A stretch of DNA of 64,000 nucleotides from Melampsora larici-populina 98AG31. Its lineage: Eukaryota; Basidiomycota; Pucciniomycetes; Pucciniales; Melampsoraceae. The notes beneath the pieces are model-generated. The model was not told where the DNA came from and did no database searches. It saw only the letters and a list, made by a program, of their open reading frames with translations. Where the stretch lies: contig NW_006768789.1 in the NCBI RefSeq assembly GCF_000204055.1, forward strand, positions 1,024,098 to 1,088,097. Direction: 5' to 3'. Positions within the stretch are counted from its first letter, which is position 1; each line of letters begins with the position of its first letter. A program made the translations under genes and the position numbers. Shown here in pieces: positions 24,043 to 36,189 of the stretch.

Positions 24043-26844
24043 TCATGCGGTGGGCGCGGCGCGTTTGGCGCGCCCAGGTGTCGCCTGGAGCGGGCGCGCC
24101 CGGGAGCGCCCGCAAAGCTCATTTTGGGGGTGGGCGCGCCCAGGGTACTATCTTGTCATCGGAAGGTGTTGGAACCTGTAAAAAAGCCCATCACACATAT
24201 TCCCACCTTCCATATTCTAAAAAAAACCTCAAAGGCCGCTCATCTTCCACATCAAAGTTCAGGATCAACAAACTTCATTTCAACATGCCGATTGAAGTTC
24301 CTGTATCAGCATCATGGATCAAACCACCTAGCAAAAGCTGTACCATATGGACTGGTTTCCAAGCTTTAGACAAACGTAATAACGGACGACGACTTGCTAA
24401 GTGCATGAGCTGCAACTCAGTGATGGACGGAAAGCCAGCCAAACTTTATCTTCATATCACCCAAGACTGCAAGTCCGTCTCGGCCTCCGACAAATTGGCA
24501 TATGAGGAACTTGAGCTAATCCGAACTGGAAAAGACACACCCTCAACAGCCGATATGAACAATCAAAGCCGCGAGATGTCTGAAACTTCAGACACCTCTT
24601 TGATCAAGCGACCCAAGATTCAGCACGACTTCAGTCTATTCTTCAAGCATCGTAAACCAGATAAAGTCCAAGAAACTTATGAACTTTTGCTCAAAGCTTT
24701 GATTACTGGCCATGTGCCCTTTTGGTTCCTTCAAAATCCGTCTTTCCAAGCTTTTCAACAAAGTATCTCGATTACACCATACACTCCTGCCTCCCGATTC
24801 ATCATGATGGATACGGTTCTTCCTTGACTTCATGCTGCGTATTCGGTCAAAACCAAGGCTGAACTCAAGCAACAAACCAATCTCACCATCTCGCTTGATG
24901 GATGGTCTGACTGCTCACGCAACAGTGTCTATGCTCTCCTCCTCCTTTGTGGTACAAGTTTCAAAAAATTGATCGATGTATTAGATCTTGATGATGTTCG
25001 ACACACCTCTGAAAACATCTTGGTGGCTTTGAAAGACGTCCTCGATGGACAAGGTGTCACCTGGGAACAAATCGGTGCCATTGTCACCGATTCTCCTAGC
25101 TCAATGATCAAATTACGTGTTGGTTTCAAATGTCCCTTTATTTATACATTAACATTTCCAACTGACAATGTTTCCTTTACACAAAATGGTGAACACCGAG
25201 TTCAATCATGTTATTCCATTGGCATGTTGCTTACATGTATTCAATCACATTGCAAAAAAGGTGGTTGCACATGTGGATATGAAAGGAACGGTCGAAATCG
25301 ATCGAGCACTAGTTAACTTTTTCAGCTCGTCAAGCTTTTGGAGTCACAAGCTGTTGAAATGGCGAAAAAAAGAGGGTGTTGCTCATGGTCTTTGTACATT
25401 CTGTGAATCTAGGTGGTATTCAATGGCTAAAGTTGCAATGTCCGTGGAAAGCCACGAAAAAGGATTTCAAAGCTGTCTTGCGATGTTAAGGGACAAATCG
25501 GTACCGACTTCGAACATCAACAAAAACATCATCATTGCAATTGAAAATCGCGATCATTTTACCTCAAACTCAATCCTGGTTAAGCTTCTTCGACCTATTG
25601 TGAATGCTATCGGCCAATTAGAAAAAGCAAACACCTCAGTTGGAGATATTTGGAAGGAGATCGGTACTGTCTATCAGCAACTTCTAGCGATTGATCTTTC
25701 CAGCTATCCACGATTCGAACCCTTCAAAGCTCACTGCTTGCAAGTCTTACACGAGCATGCCAAACTATTCAACGAACCAATATATATAGTTGGATTCTTC
25801 TTAAACCCTATGTTTCGTCAAGTTGCTGTTTCAAAGGCCTTTACAATCGATGATATAATCAAGATGATCATATCTTTAGCAAAATCCTGGAACTACAAGA
25901 AGGCTGATGCCTTAAGCCTTCGTGAGCAAGTGTTACACTACTTTAGCGGTGTTGGAATATTTCGTGTTTCAACAAAACGTAAGTGTATCTATTTTTCTTT
26001 GTAATATTTCTATTAACTGATATGTTTGACACTACAGTTAACCACCCAATCGACTTCTGGCTTGCTCTTCCAACAACTCCACAAACCTTTCAACTCAAAA
26101 CCTTTGCGATCCGAGTGAACGAGCTTGTTGCCCATGCTGTAGGCGTTGAAAGCATATTCTCGATGATGGGTGCCACCAAAACTAAAAATCGCCATTCCAT
26201 GAAGATATCTACTTTAAAGATGATCTCACAAATCGAGCTCAGTGTGAAGGATGAGCACGCCGCTGCTAAAGTCTATCAAAAAGATGTTGAGAAAAGCAAG
26301 AACAACAATGACGACACTCACGATGGAGCAATCTTCACAGGAATTGATGATTTACAAGAATTTGAGCAAGGAGTCTTTGCCCTTCATGCTTTGGCTGAAG
26401 AGGAAGACGATGAAACTCGTGACCACTGGGGATTCATTGATACCCTTTTTGATTTCACTAACTTCACTCGCAATCCAACCATAGACTCGATTAATAAAGA
26501 TACCTCTAACACTCAAGGAGAGAGCGATAACGAGTCATGGGACATGGATGATATATGTATTTGACTACTCCAATAGTCTTTATATTTTGTTATATTTCAT
26601 TTTATTTGTCTCGCGCCTCAGCCAAACTGATAGTTACTTTTTTTTGTCTTATTAGGGTGTTTTCCTACTTGTCTGACAACTTTTGCGACCCCAGCCAAAC
26701 CCCTGATAGTTGTTTTTTGGCTCAATACATGTTTTTTTCTCGCTCCTCTGGCGCCTTTCGCGCCCCCAGCCAAACCGGGCGCGCCCAGCCTGTACAGGCG
26801 CGCCTCAGGCGCTCCCTTTTTGAAAAGTCGCGCCCACCGCGTGA
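24043..26844 (+). mobile_element. Full-length hAT transposon, 2802 bp, coding-defective
   Basis: The ends are TCATGCGGTGGGCGCG on the left and its complement with one mismatch (TCACGCGGTGGGCGCG) on the right, flanked by an identical 8-bp duplication CACAAGTG. The terminal 100-150 bp on each side are GC-rich with repeated GCGCGCC motifs, unlike the AT-rich transposase region. The transposase inside is broken, so it could move only if supplied in trans. Identical target duplications and one TIR mismatch suggest a recent insertion. Confidence 0.9.
24285..26564 (+). pseudogene. hAT transposase with BED-like finger; nonsense mutation and damaged splice site
   Basis: The frame starts ATG at 24285. 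A BED-type finger (AKCMSCNSVM ... YLHITQDC) is followed by LTISLDGWSD and IGAIVTDSPSSM, the first catalytic segments of hAT. Then NHVIPLACCLHVFNHI and ESRWYSM follow, and last the C-terminal dimerisation domain (IDFWLAL ... HAVGVESIFSMMGATKTKNRHSM). An in-frame TGA at 24825-24827 interrupts it. A likely first intron has a GT donor at 25119 but no clean AG near 25175 where the frame must change. The last intron (25979-26037) is normal. The reading frame is therefore dead as it stands. Confidence 0.85.
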
Positions 26845-26852
26845 CACAAGTG
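26845..26852. repeat. Right 8-bp target-site duplication of hAT element (CACAAGTG)
   Basis: Exact copy of 24035-24042; see the hAT element. Confidence 0.85.
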
Positions 26853-28312
26853 AGCAATGAGAGCTGACAAGTGATCACACAGAAGGGAGATGAGTGGCTC
26901 AGAAAATTCATTCAGGTGTCGAGGTTTGGATCACATGGGATTGTTAAGAAATATCATGAAGGTCACGTTGAGCAGAAGAGCAATCCATAGTAGATTTTTC
27001 GCGCTCTTTGTGTCTGACCACTGTGTTGAGCCTCAAACTTAGACAAATCCTGTGGTCTTGTTTGTATGCATAAAGAGATGAGCTTCCATCCATGCCATTG
27101 AAGAACTGCCCCTAAACAGGCTGGCAGAATAGCCAAAGAGAGAGGAGTCGAGCGTCACCACATATCATCATAGTACAATTTATACACAAGGAGTGAAGTA
27201 GTGCAAAAATCTTCTTCGAAGAACAATCAATGGCAATCATGGAACATGACCCAAAGCTCTGTTGTAGTTTGATTCATTCACAAGATATTACCAAACAGTG
27301 AGGGACAGTGATGTGACTTCTCAAGAATAGGATAAACGGCAAAAGATATAGAACGTGTCTTTCAAATTCTATTATTTAACACCCATTTGATCATCATCCT
27401 GATTATACTGACTGATCTTGATATTTATATACTAAATTTCATTTATATTTGAAATTTGATAACCCTACCAGAGTTATTTCGACTTGGCAATGCTATTTGA
27501 ATCGACAGATACCAATGTAACATGTTTGGCGAATGATTTGAAGCAAAACAAGCTACTGAATCTTTCTGGTTTATCAAAGTGGGGTATCTCTTTTGAATCA
27601 TTCTCAATTAACATACTTGAAGTATTTGGTGGGACATGAATGATTGGTAAAATCATAATCCATTCTTGTGTCAAAGAACCATGTGATTGATATTTGGGCC
27701 AAAAGTGGTGTCGCTATAGAACTACATACTCCAAATTGATCAATTAATATAGCTGTCAATCCATTTTCTTTGATGTGGTCTTATTTCTTCAGCACGGGTC
27801 CCATTTGAATATCTTTTAATCCGATTTAATTTGGTGAATTGGGATGGACAAAGCTCTTCAAAAGGTATGATGAGTCAGTCCAATCAATCGAGTTTGAACT
27901 CCTCACCGTGAATTATTGGGTTGTGAATGTATGGATGATGTTCATGAATTGATTAAAAATACCAGAGGCCGTGGGACTTTGTTAAGTATGACCAGGAGCA
28001 GTGGAGGCTACCGGCTGCTACCGGGCAAAGGTTCGTTGTTAAAGTTTACAATCTGTCGGTGAATTAATCCTCAGATTGATTTGTGTATCATGTGATCCGA
28101 TGATGACCTCATTGATGACCATGACGCCATTTCGCATAACAACAACACCTTGGTTTTACCATGAACAGATTGGAGAGGTTGTCGGTTAGATATAAATTAC
28201 CTTGACTTCTCCTACTCTTTTCTCTTCTTTCATCCTTCCTATTCCTCGCGAATTCCTTGATCTCATCCTCTCACAAACTTTCTAAATTTCCATTCAAACC
28301 AAACTTCCCAAA
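26853..28312. other. Spacer between hAT element and the CsbD gene
   Basis: AT-rich, no supported coding region. A TATA box (TATAAA at 28191) and a pyrimidine-rich stretch (28205-28260) before the CsbD start look like promoter and 5' UTR. Confidence 0.4.
28191..28196 (+). promoter_or_regulatory. TATA box of the CsbD-like gene
   Basis: TATAAA lies 122 bp before the ATG and is followed by a C/T-rich tract, a common fungal core-promoter arrangement. Confidence 0.5.
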
Positions 28313-28915
28313 ATGTCTTCATCAAATGAACCTTCAAAAACTTCTGGAAACTTCAACAGCATCGTTGAGTCTCACTCACTTTCCTTCGTACTTACAAGTT
28401 GAAATCCTCATTTCTTCGCATAAGGCTGATTAATTGCACTTTATAACTAGGTGGGTGGTTTGAAAGAACAAGTCGGAGCTGCTGTCGGCAACCAATCTCT
28501 TGAAACATCTGGAGCCGAACAAAAAGCTAAGGGAGACGCTGAGGTATACGTTTGCCTAACTTGTTGATGTCGGGTTTGATTCTAACCTTGAGTTTGTCTA
28601 CTGATAGTACAAGGCAGCACAGGCAGAGGGATACGTTGAGGGCACAAAAGACCGAGTAGGTGGAAAGGTGAGTTTTCAGAAGCCTCACCATACAAGACAT
28701 GGTGATACAAGTGTACTAATGATTTGAGGTCACTCAGGTTGACAACATCGTGGGCGCTGTGACGGGTGACAAATCTAAGCAACTTGAGGGACAGGCCCGC
28801 AATGTATGTTTCATGAGCTCTTGCTTCACGCACTTTTTGAGCCCATCTAACTTTCTTGTTTTGGAATGGGTGCTTTTAGGAGAAAGGAAATGCCCAACAA
28901 GAGCTCAACTCTTAA
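28313..28915 (+). CDS. CsbD-like stress-response protein
   Basis: Five short exons: 28313-28363, 28451-28543, 28608-28667, 28738-28803, 28880-28915; 101 aa. The protein is very hydrophilic with the CsbD pattern of repeated G-x-x-K-E/D units: VGGLKEQVGAAVGNQSLE, AEQKAKGDAEYKAAQAEGY, VGGKVDNIVGAVTGDKSKQ, LEGQARNEKGNAQQEL. CsbD proteins are small, abundant, general-stress proteins of bacteria and fungi with no known enzymatic role. Four of five exons are under 70 nt and every intron is phase 0. There is no signal peptide or membrane segment. Confidence 0.88.
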
Positions 28916-30655
28916 AGATGATCGAAACTAGGTTAATTTCTTCATTATATTTCTCGATAGTTTCTGTTGAACTACTTTTGCTACGTGTTTTATTACAAGC
29001 AGAATAATGTCCTATCTAGAACACCGTTCTGAATCGCATGGATGAATGTAATATATACAATGTCTGAGTTATGACCTTTGAAATCTTCAATTATTTGGTA
29101 CTGCATCAAATTGAGACTGTAGCCAGATCGTGGAGAGAGTCCCTAACACCCGAAAGGTCGTTGTGCTATAGTCAAATGACGCAAGAGTGGGTCTTTTGAG
29201 TCAGACAGCTCGTTCTCTTGAATAGACTTACACGCGCTTTCAAGATTCAAGTCAATTTTGCAAGATCGTACAAGGTCTATCGTCTTTGTCTCACCAATGA
29301 ACTAAATCATGAGGGAAGTGCTTGGTTTGAACATAACCTGACAGTCAATAGCAGGCCAAAGGGCTGACCCGAATTGATGGGATTGACGATGCACGAAGCT
29401 GACCCTACATATCTCTCGTGAGCCTGTCAAACAGGACTATCATTCTGTTGCGTTGTTGTAGGCCATGTAGATCAGTAAATTCTTAATCCCATGTGTTGCG
29501 TCAATTATCGTTTCATACATTTTCCAACAAGGCCTCATTTTCTCGCATCGAACTGGAGTGACAGTCTGAGACGCTGGAGTGCGAGATCTCAAACCGGCTT
29601 GCACGATGTAATGTAATTAGTGCATTTGTTCTCTTCCTAGATCTTTCGAATTTCTCCTTCAGGAGTTTATAGGAATTTGAGAGAGATGGATTCGTTTGAT
29701 TTGTGATTGGGAGAAGCGCGCATCTGGATCAGTTCGAACTGCAGAAATCAGGCCGTTTCGAAAGTGGGGAGAGGAGGTAATGAGGGATTGTCACAATTTT
29801 GGTTCTTTGTATGCTTGGAGGAGATAAGCTTTGGAGTGGTTGTTTATCGTTGTTCATGGGATTCGAGGGGATAAGTTGTAATTCTGACGCGCTGCTGGTC
29901 TGAGTTGCACAAACCGGTATGCCCATCGGATTCGAGCGCATCATCAGGGGTTTCACCTCAAGACTCACGAACCAGGTGGCTGATTGTCTCAAGTTGCGGT
30001 ATCGAACAAAACTGTTTGGACGGATTTTTGATCGACCACCTCGATATGCATCGTGTTTCCATATCCATATGTAGATATCTTTCGGGATAACATTCGATGG
30101 AACAGTCAACCGTCTATCACTCAGACCCTATGAAAAGCATCAGTTTCTCGATCACTCAAATCGCGAGTCTCATGACTTACGGATTCATGTTGAAGTTCGT
30201 TTCTAATTTCATACGTTAAGGTACTTTCTTCAGAAACCGCATGCTGAATCTCATGCGTTGAAGTGCTCTCTTTAGACTTCACCACATCGGTCCCACAAAT
30301 TTGGCGAGGAAGGGCTCCCCACACACCCAGAAGACGAACGATATTCGAATTATCGAGGGCAAAGTGGAGACAAAGGCCGAGATTTGTCACTTCAAGGAAC
30401 TTTAGGGATCTCTCCGGTGTTTCAAAAAATGGGTAGGTGACCTTATATAATCGCAGCTTCATCGCGCCCAATGGAAAGCTTTCCCCAACCCACTCGCCTG
30501 TTTTGTACTCTGTCTACCTAGGCTTACGTTATGGCTCCATCAGAGATTTTAGTTCGCAGATCCATTATCCATTTTGAACACTCAATTTGAGAAATACAAA
30601 GCTAACTAGCTATGCTACTCTTTTGGATGGTTCTTGACAGATTGGAAGCGAAACG
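28916..30655. other. Spacer between CsbD gene and glutamate decarboxylase
   Basis: Two adjacent minus-strand open frames (30121-30471 and 29729-30109) show no family resemblance, although a TATA-like ATTATATAAGG lies near the start of the first. They are left unannotated. Nothing else is recognised. Confidence 0.3.
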
Positions 30656-33623
30656 ATGATGGATTCTGTGAGGGCAAATGGATATCAGTGAGCGGATCGA
30701 TATCAGTATTTCTGTTTACCTAGTGTTGTCCATCCACGCCGAGAGCGAACACTATCTGACGTATCTTTCTTCCAGGAAACCGCCAGGAAAGATAGGAATG
30801 GTCAAGCCTGGGAGATACTGCACTCGATATTGTGAATAAATTTCAAGCAGAAGGTTTCAATTACTTGAAATTCTGATAGATTTTTTCCTAATTCTGATCG
30901 ATTTTTCCCTCTATCACGTCAACATCTTAGTAAACCAAGAGCTGCCAAAATTAAAATTGGCAGAGAAAGGCATCGATGCTGATGGTGCATATCAAATCAT
31001 CCATGATGTCAGTCTTCTTATCTCTTGAATTATAAGATATTCTTTAAGCTCGTAAAAACTGATGCGGTCTTTGTCTCTTGGGAGATATCATCAGATTTTG
31101 GATGGGGATGGGAAGGAAAACACCAACTTGGCGGCCTTTGTGCACACCTGGGCCCCAGTGAGTCACTCTCCACGTACCTCTTCTGAAAAGCGTGCTCTGG
31201 TAGTGTTTGTAACCTCTGTCTCCTTCATTATAGCCTCAAGCGACAAAGCTATGCATGGAAAACATTGGGAAAAATTTAATCGAGCAGGTTTGTATCACGC
31301 GTCCTTTTCTTTCTTCATAGCAGTGCAATCATAAATTGTCTTTCGCGTCCTGATATATTTTGTTCGGCTTTAACACTTGATCATCGGTTAGGATGAATAT
31401 CCCAAGACAGAAGTAAGTTTTCCTCCACGGTCTTGGGATCTAGAAGAGGATCAAAACCTCCTTACAGCCTAATTACCTTGTAGGTTCTACATGGAAGATG
31501 TTTAAATATAGTCGCAGACTTGTGGCATGCACCGCAGTCTGTAGATGCTATAGGTACGAATTACGAAATTAGTATTTGAATTACTTCAGATCGGAAGCTC
31601 ATTTTTTGTTTTGGATAGGTACTGCAACCACCGGATCCTCGGAAGGTGTGCTTTTGGGTGGCTTATGTATGAAGAAAAAGTGGCAAGATAGACGTAGAGC
31701 TGCTGGAAAGTCGTTGTACGAGCCTGGTCCGAATATTGTGATGGGTGCAAAGTAAGTCATCAGAATCTCAGTCGCAAATTCTACGAATCTTTTCCTTTGA
31801 CTTATGCATAACGATGAACTACAGTGCTCAGATCGCACTGAAGAAATTCCCTACTTATTTCGATGTCGAGATGAGATTGGTGCCTGTTTCGGCAGAAACT
31901 AACTATTGCCTTGACCCAAGAAGTGCGATGGAATATATGTTAGCTTGACTTCCATATCACAAAGTTGAAAATAATTCACTTGCCGCTAATCTAACCCTCC
32001 TCACATTTTTTTCAGCGACGAAAATACTATCGGGATGTAAGCGTTGTTGATCAATTGACTAATGTTTTATACTGATGAGTTCATTTTTGATCTGCCCTCT
32101 AGTTTTATGATCCTTGGTAGCACGTATACAGGACATTACGAACCAATCAAGGAGATGTCAGACATCCTTGACATCTATGAGAGTCAGACCGGAATCTCAA
32201 TTCCGATTCATGTCGATGCAGTGAGTACAAACAATTACTTTCACTTCGCTACCAGTTGCAATAACAGATGCTTACACTGTATGGCATGATGTGTAGGCTT
32301 CCGGAGGGTTTCTTGCTCCTTTTGTTCATCCTGACTTACTATGGGATTTCCGTATCCCAAGAGTGGTATCGATCAATGCCTCTGGTCACAAATTTGGTTT
32401 GACGTACATCGGCTGTGGTTGGGTCATCTGGCGTGACAGTGCACATTTTCCGGAAGATATGATCTTTGAAATGAGATATGTAAGTAGTCTCAAATCATGC
32501 AGAATGGCAAACGCTGTGTTTCGGTTCAGAAATGCTCACATACATTGGCCATTGGACTTATCCCTTCAAGCTTGGATCTTTACAATACTCTTTGTCATTA
32601 AATTTTTCACGTCCTGCACACCCTGTCATCAATCAATATTTCAATTTTCTTCAAATGGGCTTTGAAGGTTATAAGGCAATTGCTTTGGCAGATTTATCTA
32701 ACGCAAGGTTATTATCACGAGCCTTAGAGAAAAGCGGGTACTTCAAAGTCGTCTCAGATGTGCATCGCAAGAAGACTGATATAGGAAAGCCCAGAGGGAA
32801 GACATTTGGCTGTACTGATGTAGATGTGAGAATAGATCTTCCAAATTGAGATATCTATTCATCGGTAGAAATCTGTTCTGAAACCGCTCATGACTGCAAT
32901 AGTTCGAGGAATACGTCGAAGCCTTGCCTTTAGTCGCTTTTGGATGGAGTGATGAATTCAAGGCGAAGGTATGTTTTATCGCTCACGTGACCTTAATGCA
33001 TGATTCTGTAGGTTGTCATCGAAATCACATTTTATCTTGCTCATTTTGTAGTACCCTCATCTGAAGCAGAAGTGGATTCAAAGTAAGCGGCTTTTACCGG
33101 TTCACATCTATCTCTAGAAGCTCTCAATTTTGATCATGAAAACATTGGAATGTACAAACTTAGCTTTATTGCGCGCAAAAGGCTGGATCTGTAAGTCATT
33201 TCAAACCGATATCTAGCTCCATTGGGCACCAGGACCTTTTAACTCATCCGAGGACTTGTTATTTCTGATTCGTCAGCGCCCAATTATGCACTCCCACCGG
33301 ATTCCGAAAACGAAGAAGTCTTACGCATGGTGATTCGAGAATCTATATCAGAGGAGCTCATTGGTAAGCGCAAAGCTCTACAGGTATCTCTTTTCGCTAT
33401 CACCTTGAGTGGCTAGCTGACGTAGTGAACCAGAGCACATTTTCGGGTCGTTGATTGAAATTACAAGGGATTTGGTTCGTAGCACTCTAATTGCTGAATA
33501 TTTCTTTGGAAGTGTCTCACCCAATGTCTAATTCATGAATCCTCTTTTCCTGTTTACTTTGCATCATCTCAGATCAAAGAAGGTGGCCCTACCACCGCGT
33601 TGGGAAACGGTTGGCATGACTAG
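30656..33623 (+). CDS. GAD1: Glutamate decarboxylase (PLP-dependent), 19 exons
   Basis: The enzyme converts glutamate to GABA and CO2, the entry to the GABA shunt. Exons: 30656-30687, 30724-30800, 30931-31007, 31095-31157, 31234-31287, 31392-31412, 31484-31553, 31619-31751, 31825-31938, 32016-32036, 32103-32220, 32297-32479, 32571-32825, 32903-32968, 33052-33082, 33164-33190, 33277-33363, 33434-33474, 33573-33623; 506 aa. Signatures: [39 protein letters not shown], the PLP-lysine motif [13 protein letters not shown], and [15 protein letters not shown]. Two exons are 21 nt and one is 27 nt. The first two exons are inferred from open frame and phase only; everything from 30931 on is strongly supported. 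No calmodulin-binding tail is seen. Confidence 0.9.
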
Positions 33624-35028
33624 ATCACTCCCTCAGAAATCAATCACAGAAAGCAGGAAAATGAGGTCTTGGAAACATGAAGGAACTTCACATTCAGTAT
33701 GCGTTGAAGTGAAATAAGAAATTTGGGCTCCTGATCCAGTGCTTACTCACTGGGCTGTCAAGCTGCTCACCAGCGGTGTGATTAGGTTTCTCTTCATCTT
33801 CTTATATCTCATGTACGAATTAGGAATCAAATAAGACATGCAAATGCCACATAAACACGAATTTTTCTGTCTTTGAACGATAACTTCATTTGTCAGGTTT
33901 TCGAGGAGACACACTTGCGCGTAAGCTCAAAAAAGAATAATCAGGACATTCATAGAAATACAGGAGACTGGAGGAGGGTTAGAAATTTGGAAAATTGTCT
34001 CTCTTTTCCGAACAAACAAGATAAGAAAAAAGAAGGCAAACATCCTCCTGTATCCGCACATGACCTTTAAACAAGATAACAAACTTCATATATCACACTT
34101 CCAAGGGATAGAAGATATTTTGAGTGCATCTCTCAATACTGCCTGATATTAATGTTTAATTGTCATACAAAATAAAATCTCAAGGAAGTCATTCAGCCGA
34201 TTCAGAACACTTGGCAAACCCATACAATGGTTCTTTCTCAGCTTCATCTTCATCTCCATCTTTTTCAATTTGTTCATGATGATTTAGTTTCTTGAATCTT
34301 CTACTTAAAGCGTTTCGATGAAAAGATTTATCTTGACTTCCAAGATACACCTGGGATGCCATCAAAACCTCATGGGCTCAGGATGGCCGAGGTGTGGTAC
34401 ATGAAATTGACCCTAAAGATAAAATTCAGCGTCACTTTCGAAGTTCTGAAAGTGTTCTCGTCACTGTGTATGATAGATGAAATCTCTGAGCCTGAAAGGT
34501 GTGTGAGATGACGAGGTAGACTTTCACGTGAAAGCAAAAGATCGCTTCATCCTTCATCACACCTCCCTATGAACTCAATATTCTTTTAGTAATCACAAAG
34601 ATTGGAGATGTTGGGAAACTATGCGCAAGAGGTCAAATGGGGCACCACATATTTGGTTTGATGTCAAGGTTTTGTAGTCCACAAACACATGTTTGCCGAT
34701 GAATTATCAATCACAAGGAGTTAAGCGAAACGAAAATGTGCGCGAAACAATTTATAGGCCTGTCAAGCAAGGAGGCTTTTTGTTGAGAAACACTTCAAAG
34801 GAGAACAGCGCAGTATAAATAAGAAAACAGAAACAGAAACAGAATTGTTCATTGTATCACATCAAAATCATTTGAGTTCATAAGATAAAATCTATAATGT
34901 GACACGCGCAGAAGGTCAAAAAATAAAGTCAGCATGAGAACAAATACAAAATGATGAATGATCAATAACAAACCATCATAAAAGTCCAGGAAAAGTCATA
35001 AAACGATTTCGAAGCTCAATCTGACCGC
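33624..35028. other. Spacer between glutamate decarboxylase and the secreted-protein gene
   Basis: AT-rich. The only item of interest is a short minus-strand frame at 34189-34362, listed separately. Nothing else is recognised. Confidence 0.35.
34189..34362 (-). CDS. Possible short ORF or orphan 3' exon (57 aa)
   Basis: Starts ATG at 34362 (minus) and ends TGA at 34189. The predicted peptide has a basic stretch (ALSRRFKKLNHHE) followed by an acidic one (EKDGDEDEAEKE) and a short hydrophobic end. Codon use looks coding-like, and the frame stays open a few codons upstream of the ATG. It may be the last exon of an unrecognised or degraded gene. No family is recognised and no upstream exon was found. 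Confidence 0.2.
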   Translation of the reverse strand: MASQVYLGSQDKSFHRNALSRRFKKLNHHEQIEKDGDEDEAEKEPLYGFAKCSESAE

Positions 35029-35555
35029 TCAAACAGCATTCGTGTCCTAAAATGCAAAGGAGACAGCAGGAGGAGAGGTCAGGATTCAAGAAACATAGGA
35101 TCAATCCAAAGGAAATGAATTGAAAGACTTACTGATTTCAAGTCTTGCTCATTCAAGGTATATATAGAAGGGCCATAAAGACCGTTGAATCCACTCAGGT
35201 AGGAGTTGTAAAATCGATTGACGGCATTTGGGCATCCAAAGTACGAACCACAGTTCCCCCATTGGTAACCACTCCCGAAATAAGAGTTGCAAAGACCGGC
35301 AAAACCATTTGTATACATAAGACTGTTATAGTAACTGGAAGTGAATGGCATACCGCCTGAGAAAACATTGTTGATACCGCCAAAACACTTTTGTTGAATA
35401 GCTTTCTCCTTGATGCTGCCATCCGCAACAACCTCCTCAGTTCCCGCTCGACGAGTCAAGATAGCGGGAGGATCAAGACTAGAAGATCGCGTAGGTAAAG
35501 CCACAACAGCCTGGAAGACACACAACAAAGATAAGAGTGGGAGAGTGAAATGCAT
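35029..35555 (-). CDS. Small secreted protein with signal peptide and Kex2-like site
   Basis: Two exons on the minus strand, 35133-35555 and 35029-35046; 146 aa. The N terminus has a clear secretion signal: basic-free start, hydrophobic core LPLLSLLCVFQAVVA, likely cleavage before LPTR. A dibasic LTRR site at about residues 32-35 suggests Kex2 processing. The mature part is rich in G, S, N, Y and F with four cysteines (KCFGG, LCNSYFGSG, NCGSYFGC). No known domain is recognised. It could be a wall-associated or host-interface protein; function is unknown. The 18-nt last exon follows a standard GTAAGT donor and a pyrimidine-rich acceptor. Confidence 0.75.
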
Positions 35556-35723
35556 GATGAGATTGGTTTGTAAATGAGCTGATTAAAGACTAATTGAAGA
35601 TTTTGATGTTAATAGTTGATAGTAAAAGGTCGTAAAGCTAGCACAGTTTTAGCAAGACTTTTGTAGTGAAGAGTGGATTGGATGAGGAGTGAGAAGGAAT
35701 GAAAAACAAGCCTTGAGGTGCTG

Positions 35724-35731
35724 CTTTTATA
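35724..35731 (-). promoter_or_regulatory. TATA box of the secreted-protein gene
   Basis: TATAAAAG on the minus strand about 170 bp before the ATG, in good position for a strong TATA promoter. Confidence 0.55.
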
Positions 35732-36117
35732 GCCGAATCCTTTTGTCATGTTGAGTGATGAGGCATTGTACATCCTGCAGCTTTCACTCTGGTGGCCCCA
35801 TTCGTCCCGGTGCGCTCCAAGTGAGGAGCAAGTAGAAAGCTACCCACCCACCCGGCCGATTGGTGGGAAGCTCCTGAGTCCTGCCGGTGCTGTGCTGCCA
35901 AGAATACTCCTTCGACCTATGACATCTATGTATTATACACCACGGTCCAATCATGACATCGGGCCAATATCAGGTGTTTTTTGCAACATCGGAAGGAGAT
36001 GTGGCTGATTTCGGTTGATTGCTCACAGAGGAGGTGGAGGAGGTTGCTCCGATGAGAAGAGCTCAAGAAATTGCTTGACACCTTCCGGCGCCACCTCCTG
36101 TCAAGGATTCAGTTAAG

Positions 36118-36120
<3 letters not shown>

Positions 36121-36154
<34 letters not shown>
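36121..36154. repeat. Poly(T) tract, 34 bp
   Basis: Thirty-four uninterrupted T residues, 35 bp left of the inverted-duplication arm. It may be a retroposed poly(A) tail in minus orientation or simple slippage. Confidence 0.9.
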
Positions 36155-36157
<3 letters not shown>

Positions 36158-36189
36158 TGCTTTTGATTTCACATATTGCACTAATTGAC

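Noticed and set aside
29729..30471. Two consecutive minus-strand open frames (116 and 126 codons) with a TATA-like sequence
   Set aside because: No family resemblance, no clean splice joining them, and composition like the surrounding spacer. A lineage-specific gene remains possible.
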